From Coriobacteriaceae bacterium (GTDB taxonomy: Bacteria > Actinomycetota > Coriobacteriia > Coriobacteriales > QAMH01): a DNA stretch of 64,000 nt. Made by a program: the position numbers and the translations under genes. The notes beneath the pieces were generated by a model. The model was not told where the DNA came from and searched no databases. It was given only the letters and a program-made list of their open reading frames with translations. Below are positions 58,303 through 64,000 of the stretch, in pieces; the stretch's first letter is position 1, and every line of letters begins with the position of its first letter. The stretch spans positions 806,001 through 870,000 of the forward strand of contig DAJPGJ010000001.1 in NCBI GenBank assembly GCA_025992705.1. The letters are read 5' to 3'.

Positions 58303-60831
58303 TCATCCATCGAGGAGCTGCTGGGCGATACGAACGGAGGCTGCCGCGTCATCGGCGTAATAGTCGGCGCCGATGCGTTGCGCATAGTCCTCGGTGAGCA
58401 CGGCACCGCCCACCATGATGCGGGTTTGGGGCGCCTGCTCGCGCAGCAGCGCGATGGTGCGCTCCATCGCGGGCAATGTCGTGGTCATGAGAGCCGAAAG
58501 GCCCACAAGAGGAGCGTTGGCATCGAGTGTCGCATCGACGATGGCTTGGGGAGCTGCATCACGACCAAGGTCGATGACCGTGTAACCATAGTTCTCGAGC
58601 AGCATTTTGACGATGTTCTTGCCGATATCGTGAATATCGCCCTCGACTGTGGCGAGGATAATTGGCAACGTATTGCGTTTTGCAGCGCCAGCCGAGGCGC
58701 TTGCTTCGCTGAGCACGTCGAAGGCCGATTTGGCGGCCTCGGCTGAAGCCATGAGCTGGGGGAGAAAGTACGTGCCCTCGTCATAACGCACTCCAACCTC
58801 GTCGAGGGCGGGTGCGAGGACGTCTCCTGCGATGGAAGCGACGTCGCTGGTTGCGAGCATGGTGCGTGCCGCTTCGGCGGCAGTATCGCGCTGGCCAGTG
58901 AGGATTGCATTATGGAGGACGGAAGCGCTGTCATTTCGACCGGAGTCGCCGTTAGGCGACGCAGTGGAGAAATCTCCTTCGCCACTGCCAGCGAAACGCG
59001 AAGGGCGAGGTTTCTCGACTGCGCTCGAAATGACAGGAGGGGCACCCGCTGCGCTCGAAATGGCGTTCTGCATCGCGTGCACGTATTCCAGGCAGCCGGC
59101 ATCCTGGCCGTTGATGATGCGGAAGGCTGCAATGGCCTCGCGGTAGCGCGCCTCAAGCGGGTTGATGATGGGCAGATCGAGCCCGCAGGCAAGCGCGGCC
59201 GTGAGAAAGCTCGCGTTGAGGACGGGACGTGCGGGCAGCCCGAAGCTCACGTTGGAGATGCCGAGCACGGTGCGCACGCCGAGGCGCTCCTTGCAGAGTC
59301 GAACGGCTTCGAGGATCTCGGGGATTTCGGGCTGATTGGTGGCGGCGGCCATGACGAGGCAATCGATTGCGATGTCCTCAAGCTGCAGACCAGCCGAAAG
59401 AGCAGCGTCGATGATGCGCTCGGCAATGCCGAGGCGCCCCTCGGCAGACGGTGGAATGCCGTCTTCGTCGAGCGTGAGGCCAACGATGGTCGCGCCATAG
59501 CGTGCTGCAATGGGCAGCACGGCGGCGAGGCTTTCAGCCTTGCCGTTGACCGAGTTGATGAGTGGACGTCCCGCATAGCCGCGGCAGGCAGCTTCGAGTG
59601 CGTGAGGGTTGGCGGAGTCAAGTTGCAGGGGCGCTGATACGGTGGCTTGCAGGCGCTCGGTAAGCTCACGCAGCGCATGCGACTCGTCAATACCCGGCAC
59701 CCCGACGTTGACGTCGAGAATGTCGGCGCCAGCTTCGATTTGTGCGACGGCTTCGGAAATGGCGAGGTCATAGGAGCCGCTGGCAAGTGCCTCCTTGAGG
59801 CGCGGCTTTCCCGTGGGGTTGATGCGCTCGCCGATGGTCGCGACCGTGGGTACGCCTGGCATGAGTTCGACTAGCTCCTGAGCACTTGTCACGACGAAGG
59901 AAGGCCGATAGTCGGAAACGTTATCGTGCAACCAGTCGCCATCATCAATGAGCTGACGCAGAGCTGCGATGTGGGCAGGCGTCGTTCCGCAACAACCGCC
60001 GACGATGCGAGCCCCGGCCTCCAAGATGGCGCCCATGGCCTGCGCGAATCTTGCGGGGTCGACATCGTAGACCGTGGAACCATCTTCGGCGATGCGTGGG
60101 AGTCCCGCATTGGGCTGCACCATGAGTGGGCAGCGGGTGTGCGGGGCCATCTGCGCGACGAGAGGCGTGATCTCGCTTGGACCGAGCGAGCAGTTGATGC
60201 CAACGGCCGAGGCACCGAGCGCGGAGAGCGTGGCGGCGGCAACGGCGGGTGTCGTGCCCATGAAGGTACGACCATCCTCGCCGAAGGTCATCGTCACGAA
60301 GACCGGCAACGGCGTGTTGTCGAGGCAGGCGAGCAGCGCCGCTTTGGCTTCGAGCAGATCGGCGAAGGTTTCGAGAAAGATGAGGTCGCAACCGGCTGCG
60401 CAGGCGGCGCGGGCTTGTTCGGCGAAGATATCGTAGGCCTCCTCGAAGCTGAGTTCCCCAAGCGGGGCAAGCAACGACCCGGTAGGACCGATGTCACCGG
60501 CAACGAGCGGTGCTCCCGCGTCACGCGCGATCTGGGCTGCGGCTGCGTAGAGCTCATCGACGCTCGCGTCATGATTCGCGAGTTTGAGGCGGTTCGAGTT
60601 GAAGGTGTTGGTGGCGATGCAATCGCTACCTGCTTCGACATAGCCGCGTTGCAAGGTGCATATGTCGTCTGCGTGCGTGAGGTTGAGGAGGTCCGGCACA
60701 TCGTGGATTTGCGAGAGGCCCGCCTGTTGGATGAGGCTTCCCATGCCGCCATCGCATAGCAGCGGCGCGCGGCCATCTATGACGCGTTTGAGGAGATCGT
60801 TTGCGATTTCGAGTTCTCGGGGAGCTGCCAT
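58303..60831 (-). CDS. metH: Cobalamin-dependent methionine synthase lacking the reactivation domain
   Basis: Transfers the methyl group of methyl-THF via cobalamin to homocysteine. The 842-residue protein has the homocysteine domain (residues ~15-300; zinc ligand GGCCGTTP near 298), the pterin-binding domain (~325-580, GERINPTGKPR), a cap helix region (~635-710) and the B12-binding domain (~715-842, GDIHDIGKN with the cobalt-ligating His). It lacks the ~300-residue SAM reactivation domain of large MetH; a separate gene upstream (61161) supplies it. Residues ~598-634 are encoded by a family B repeat inserted in frame in the linker before the cap. Start ATG 60831. Confidence 0.95.
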   Translation of the reverse strand: MAAPRELEIANDLLKRVIDGRAPLLCDGGMGSLIQQAGLSQIHDVPDLLNLTHADDICTLQRGYVEAGSDCIATNTFNSNRLKLANHDASVDELYAAAAQIARDAGAPLVAGDIGPTGSLLAPLGELSFEEAYDIFAEQARAACAAGCDLIFLETFADLLEAKAALLACLDNTPLPVFVTMTFGEDGRTFMGTTPAVAAATLSALGASAVGINCSLGPSEITPLVAQMAPHTRCPLMVQPNAGLPRIAEDGSTVYDVDPARFAQAMGAILEAGARIVGGCCGTTPAHIAALRQLIDDGDWLHDNVSDYRPSFVVTSAQELVELMPGVPTVATIGERINPTGKPRLKEALASGSYDLAISEAVAQIEAGADILDVNVGVPGIDESHALRELTERLQATVSAPLQLDSANPHALEAACRGYAGRPLINSVNGKAESLAAVLPIAARYGATIVGLTLDEDGIPPSAEGRLGIAERIIDAALSAGLQLEDIAIDCLVMAAATNQPEIPEILEAVRLCKERLGVRTVLGISNVSFGLPARPVLNASFLTAALACGLDLPIINPLEARYREAIAAFRIINGQDAGCLEYVHAMQNAISSAAGAPPVISSAVEKPRPSRFAGSGEGDFSTASPNGDSGRNDSASVLHNAILTGQRDTAAEAARTMLATSDVASIAGDVLAPALDEVGVRYDEGTYFLPQLMASAEAAKSAFDVLSEASASAGAAKRNTLPIILATVEGDIHDIGKNIVKMLLENYGYTVIDLGRDAAPQAIVDATLDANAPLVGLSALMTTTLPAMERTIALLREQAPQTRIMVGGAVLTEDYAQRIGADYYADDAAASVRIAQQLLDG
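58930..59040. repeat. Family B element inserted in frame inside metH
   Basis: GTCATTTCGACCG at the left and CTCGAAATGACAGG at the right, with internal GGAGAAATCTCC and GAGGTTTCTCGAC, so a complete element. The length is 111 bp, exactly 37 codons, and the inserted sequence contains no stop in the metH frame. A further half copy (CTCGAAATGG) follows to 59063. Confidence 0.92.
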
Positions 60832-61160
60832 ATCCGCCCTTTCAGATCGTGGGTAGATGATACCGCAAGACAAAGCGCGGCCTTTGTGTCGCGAGATAGA
60901 GTGTGCGCGGCGTGCAACAATCATCTGGGTACACTCGCGTGCAAGCTTTTTTCGATTTTGCGTAATCGCAAAAACTCGGATGCAAGTTTTAAGCGATTTT
61001 GTGTGATCATCCAACGGGTTATGCGCATTATTTTCGATTTTGTGAGGCGGCCATCTCCTATGTTTCGCAAAATCGCAATTTCTTTGCACGCTGTCCGTTG
61101 CAGGCACACATTATCGAAATTAATCTGCACGAGAGTTCCGTGGCCTTAAATAATTGCACC
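60832..61160. other. 329-bp gap upstream of metH, low in GC and built mainly from array E
   Basis: No gene is supported here. Apart from array E (60939-61130) the gap holds the metH ribosome-binding region (AAAGGGCGG before 60831) and the tail region of the reactivation gene. The composition is A/T-rich and unlike its surroundings. Confidence 0.8.
60939..61130. repeat. Array of five 24-bp repeats, three direct and two inverted (array E)
   Basis: Direct units at 60939-60962 (GTGCAAGCTTTTTTCG+ATTTTGCG), 60980-61003 and 61021-61044. Inverted units at 61066-61089 and 61107-61130. Consensus RTGCA..nTTnTTnCGATTTTGYG. Spacing start to start is 41, 41, 45 and 41 bp; spacers are 17, 17, 21 and 17 bp and differ in sequence. 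Units 3/4 and 2/5 can pair in a nested hairpin. The array lies between metH and its reactivation gene. Confidence 0.88.
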
Positions 61161-61820
61161 TTACGTATGAGGATCCGGCTTTAAGCCGACTATCGCAGTG
61201 ACGCTCTTCATCGGCGTCATGAGGTGCGAGCTTGCGGTATGGATGCCGAGTAGCTTGCCGGCATCGATCGTCTGGATGAGGGCGTCTTGCAGCTCGAGCG
61301 GCAGGTCACCAAAGCCGGGGCTAAAGCGTTTCGTGGGTACGAGATCGATTTCATCGGCGAGTTCGGTGATGCGCCGAGACGCGGCCTGGGCGGCTTCCTC
61401 GGCCATTGACGAGGCACACGCATCGAAGAGTAGCGCGTCAAGTGGGTTCGTGGCCTGCAGGCGTGCAATCGTGCGCTCGCTCTCCATACCGAGGGTCACC
61501 GCGAGCAGGCAGGCAAGGGTGCAGCCATCGAGGTGGCGGGCGATGTTGCGCCCGGTCAGGACGAGAGAATTGCCCGCGAGTGCGATGCCATCGGGGCGTT
61601 CGCGGTCAATCGCGAAGCTACGTGCGATGCCACGTGGCCGGGCGACGCGTTCGCAGCGCGCGACAGCGCCATCGAAGCGAGTTGCGAGTTCGTCGGTGAG
61701 CTCTTGGCCGCGTTGCCCGAGGTACTTGAGGGCGCGGAACTCGTCAACGTGGCAGGAGAGTGCCTCGGGACCGAAACGCATGACGCGCAGGGCGCTGAGC
61801 GTGTCGTCGGGAATGTCCAT
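61161..61820 (-). CDS. Separate methionine synthase reactivation domain protein
   Basis: A 219-residue protein matching the SAM-dependent activation domain of MetH (Met_synt_B12), which restores oxidised cob(II)alamin. The signature is near the end: RFSPGFGDLPLELQ (residues ~165-178) and KSVTAIVGL near 205, plus GMESERTIARLQATNPLDALLFDA in the middle. In larger MetH proteins this is the last domain; here it is a separate gene just upstream of metH on the same strand. Start ATG 61820 follows GAAGGAG. The electron donor for reactivation is not evident. Confidence 0.9.
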   Translation of the reverse strand: MDIPDDTLSALRVMRFGPEALSCHVDEFRALKYLGQRGQELTDELATRFDGAVARCERVARPRGIARSFAIDRERPDGIALAGNSLVLTGRNIARHLDGCTLACLLAVTLGMESERTIARLQATNPLDALLFDACASSMAEEAAQAASRRITELADEIDLVPTKRFSPGFGDLPLELQDALIQTIDAGKLLGIHTASSHLMTPMKSVTAIVGLKPDPHT

Positions 61821-61920
61821 CGGCGTCTCCTTCGTCGGTCCGATCGCAAGCGCGCCATTTCGGCTCGAGGTGCATGGTATCAGGACGGGGAGCCCCCGTC
61901 CCTCTTGTCTGCCGGTGGGG

Positions 61921-62030
61921 TTGAGATTTCTCGACTCCGGCGCTTCGCGCCTACGCTCGAAAAGACAGGAGGGGGCGCGCTCGCCCCGCTCGAAATGACA
62001 GGGGGGCACGCTCGCCCCGTTCGAAATGGT
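61921..62030. repeat. Dispersed palindromic element, family B (with two tandem end copies)
   Basis: GAGATTTCTCGACTCC, a GGCGCTTCGCGCC hairpin, CTCGAAAAGACAGG, then CTCGAAATGACAGGGG and TTCGAAATGGTGGGG. It lies between the reactivation gene and pyrE, ending within five bases of the pyrE stop. Confidence 0.85.
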
Positions 62031-62034
62031 GGGG

Positions 62035-62712
62035 CTAGTGGGCGCCGTATTGCTCGTAGTAGGCGTCGAGGGCGGCCTTGAGCGTGTCGTCGATGACCAC
62101 GCGGCCACCGCGCTCCTGGTTATGCAAGTAGCCGATGACCTCGTCCATCGTCACGATGGCGGCAGTGGGAAAGCCGTACTTCTCGCTTACCTCGTCAATG
62201 GCGCAGATCGTGCCGCTCGGGCCGACCTCCTGACGATTGAGCGAGACCATGAGCCCCACGACTTCGACATCGGCGATGCTCTTGAGCAGGGGATACGTCT
62301 CATCAATCGACTTGCCCGAGGTCGTAACGTCCTCGACCATGACCACGCGATCGCCGTCGTGCAACTCGGCACCGAGTAGGATGCCCGCATCGCCGTGATC
62401 CTTGGCCTCCTTGCGGTTGGAGCAGTAACGCGCTTCCTTGCCGTAGAGCTCCTGCAGACCGATGCAGGTCACGACCGAGAGCGGAATACCCTTGTAGGCG
62501 GGGCCAAAGACGATGTCGAAGTCCAGGCCGAAGGCATCGTGAATGGCCTGTGCATAGTAAAGGCCAAGTTTATGCAATTGATTGCCTGTTACGTATGCGC
62601 CGGCGTTCATGAAGAATGGGGATTTACGTCCGCTCTTGAGCGTGAACTCCCCGAACTTGAGCACATCGGAATCGACCATGAAGTCGATGAACTCCTGCTT
62701 GTAAGCTTCCAT
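62035..62712 (-). CDS. pyrE: Orotate phosphoribosyltransferase
   Basis: Joins orotate and PRPP to form OMP in pyrimidine synthesis. The 225-residue protein has GEFTLKSGRKSPFFMNAG (residues ~18-35), FGPAYKGIPLS and the PRPP-binding motif VVMVEDVTTSGKSI (residues ~121-134). Start ATG 62712 with GAGGAG upstream. Downstream in the same direction are the MetH reactivation gene and metH, with a repeat between. No other pyr gene is here. Family A/F palindromes separate it from dapL. Confidence 0.96.
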   Translation of the reverse strand: MEAYKQEFIDFMVDSDVLKFGEFTLKSGRKSPFFMNAGAYVTGNQLHKLGLYYAQAIHDAFGLDFDIVFGPAYKGIPLSVVTCIGLQELYGKEARYCSNRKEAKDHGDAGILLGAELHDGDRVVMVEDVTTSGKSIDETYPLLKSIADVEVVGLMVSLNRQEVGPSGTICAIDEVSEKYGFPTAAIVTMDEVIGYLHNQERGGRVVIDDTLKAALDAYYEQYGAH

Positions 62713-62791
62713 GGATCTCCTCGTCTTTCCTGTCAATGAGACAGTTGAATCTGTCCAATCTGTCCCATAACTTCCTCCTCTGGCTAAGATA

Positions 62792-62820
62792 TGAGACAGC
62801 GTGCCAGGCACGTTGTCTCA
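62792..62820. repeat. Dispersed palindrome, family A, overlapping the dapL stop
   Basis: TGAGACAGCGTGCC-A-GGCACGTTGTCTCA, 14-bp arms with one G-T pair. Its last three bases (TCA on the plus strand) are the dapL stop codon TGA. A related half-palindrome AATGAGACAGTT plus TGTCCAATCTGTCCC lies at 62735-62767. Confidence 0.9.
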
Positions 62821-64000
62821 GAAGGAGAGGTCCTCGATGCGGCGCATGGCTTCCTTGGTGGCCTCGGCATCGCCGAAGGCGGTGAAACGGATGTAGCCCT
62901 CGCCAGCCGGTCCGAAGCCTGCGCCCGGCGTGGTGATGACGCCGCAACGCTCGAGCAGGATATCGAAGAACTCCCACGAGCTGATGCCTCCAGGGGTGCG
63001 ACACCACACATATGGGCTGTTCACGGCACCGTATACTTCGTATCCGCAGGCTTCGAGTGCGTTCCTGATGACGCGAGCGTTTTGCTGATAATAGGCAATC
63101 GTTTGCATGACTTGCTGTTTGCCCTCGGGCGTGTAAATAGCAGCCGCGCCTTTCTGGATGACGTAGCTCGCGCCGTTGAACTTGGTCGTCTGGCGGCGAT
63201 TCCACATGGCGTTGAGGCTTTGGTCATCGCGCTCGAGCGCCTTCGGCACCACGGTGTAGCCGCAGCGTGCGCCCGTGAAGCCGGCTGTTTTGGAGAACGA
63301 GCGGAACTCGATGGCGCAGGTCTTGGCGCCCTCGACCTCGAAAATGGAGTGGGGCACGCCTTCCTCGACGATGAAGCGCTCGTAGGCGGCATCGAAGAGG
63401 ATAACGGAGCCGTGCTCGTTGGCGTAATCGACCCAGGCCTTGAGTTGGTCGTAGGTGAGTACGGTGCCCGTGGGATTGTTGGGCGAGCACAGGTAGATGA
63501 GGTCGACCGGGGTTTCGGGCAGCGCCGGACAGAAGTCGTTTTCCGCGGTCGTGGGCATGTAGACGATGTCCGTCCAGCCCTCCGTCGTCTCGTCGTAGAA
63601 GCCTGCGCGGCCGGCCATGGCGTTGGTGTCGACGTAGACGGGATAGACCGGGTCGCATACGGCGACGCGATTGTCGATGGCGAAGATGTCGCCTATGTTG
63701 CCGCAATCGCTCTTGGCGCCGTCGGAGACGAAGATCTCATCGGCGGCGATGTCCACACCACGGGCTGCGAAGTCGTGCTCGACGATGGCCTCGCGCAGGA
63801 AATCATAGCCTTGTTCGGGGCCGTAGCCATGGAAGGTCTCCACATGGGCGAGGTCGTCAACGGCGGCGTGCATGGCCTCGACAACGGCAGGCGCGAGCGG
63901 ACGCGTCACGTCACCGATGCCCATTTTGATGAGCTTGATGTCCGGATGGGCCGCGGAGAAGTCGGCCGTACGATGGGCGATGTCGCTGAAGAGGTAACTA
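62818..64000 (-). CDS. dapL: LL-diaminopimelate aminotransferase (5' end outside window)
   Basis: PLP enzyme that makes LL-diaminopimelate directly from tetrahydrodipicolinate, for lysine and cell wall. The frame continues to the window edge without a stop, and the residues before the ATG at 63924 (LFSDIAHRTADFSAAHPDIK) match the DapL N-terminus, so the start lies outside. Marks: LIKMGIGDVTRPL, VSDGAKSDCGNI, the NNPTG motif and the PLP lysine in SFSKTAGFTGARCGY. About 390 residues are visible. Its TGA stop falls inside a family A palindrome. Confidence 0.95.
   Translation of the reverse strand, partial: SYLFSDIAHRTADFSAAHPDIKLIKMGIGDVTRPLAPAVVEAMHAAVDDLAHVETFHGYGPEQGYDFLREAIVEHDFAARGVDIAADEIFVSDGAKSDCGNIGDIFAIDNRVAVCDPVYPVYVDTNAMAGRAGFYDETTEGWTDIVYMPTTAENDFCPALPETPVDLIYLCSPNNPTGTVLTYDQLKAWVDYANEHGSVILFDAAYERFIVEEGVPHSIFEVEGAKTCAIEFRSFSKTAGFTGARCGYTVVPKALERDDQSLNAMWNRRQTTKFNGASYVIQKGAAAIYTPEGKQQVMQTIAYYQQNARVIRNALEACGYEVYGAVNSPYVWCRTPGGISSWEFFDILLERCGVITTPGAGFGPAGEGYIRFTAFGDAEATKEAMRRIEDLSF

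Noticed and set aside
60939..61130. CRISPR array
   Set aside because: Units occur in both orientations, spacers are only 17-21 bp, and no cas gene is present.

Overview
The window is about 64 kb of high-GC DNA carrying ordinary chromosomal genes, with short intergenic gaps. It looks like an anaerobic actinobacterium of class Coriobacteriia, probably the Eggerthellaceae. The evidence is a tetrahydrofolate one-carbon block as in anaerobes, a HisZ/short-HisG histidine operon, LL-diaminopimelate aminotransferase, a cytoplasmic molybdopterin oxidoreductase next to a small ferredoxin and an MFS carrier (an arrangement familiar from Eggerthella and Gordonibacter), QueH-type queuosine synthesis, and many non-coding palindromes. 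No prophage, plasmid genes, integrase or transposase was found. Genus and species cannot be fixed from the sequence alone.

Layout. 1-4842: metF (cut by the window edge), fhs, fchA and folD, the folate branch interconverting formate and methyl-THF. 5011-11425: an MFS carrier, a DASS-type anion carrier, a ZIP metal transporter, birA and bioY with a BirA-type operator, then azlCD. 11586-20258: an L,D-transpeptidase, a LarC-like protein coupled to a lidless Hsp70, a large unknown membrane protein, an Fe-S protein, a MetRS-like protein and tRNA-Leu(CAA). 20534-25459: nhaA, a probable 6S-like RNA, a MoaE-like protein, a cold-shock protein, queH, a small membrane protein and a TetR regulator. 25809-30900: molybdoenzyme, ferredoxin, MFS carrier and two small proteins. 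31036-35442: queA, tgt and a secreted BspA-like protein. 35459-38308: thiM with two small partners, a Cys-rich protein and a degenerate RACo-like protein. 38410-45578: hisZGDCBHAF. 45937-57864: SDR, amidohydrolase, DNA glycosylase, M20 hydrolase, HelD, a spermidine-synthase-like protein, isocitrate dehydrogenase, a cytoplasmic leucine-rich protein and methionine aminopeptidase. 57994-64000: a small membrane protein, a two-gene methionine synthase (metH plus a separate reactivation domain), pyrE and dapL (cut by the window edge).

Several modules connect. The folate block at the left produces methyl-THF, and the split MetH system at the right uses it. Three queuosine genes (queH, queA, tgt) lie within 10 kb. 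Biotin uptake and its BirA regulator form one operon.

The most unusual content is not protein-coding. At least five families of dispersed palindromes are present. Two elements lie inside reading frames without breaking them (metH and the leucine-rich protein), and one element is a perfect 86-bp palindrome. Two intergenic arrays (48398-48606 and 60939-61130) differ in sequence but share one plan: units of about 24 bp at a 41-bp pitch, direct copies on one side facing inverted copies on the other. I know of no named element with this plan, and these arrays are my best candidates for something undescribed.
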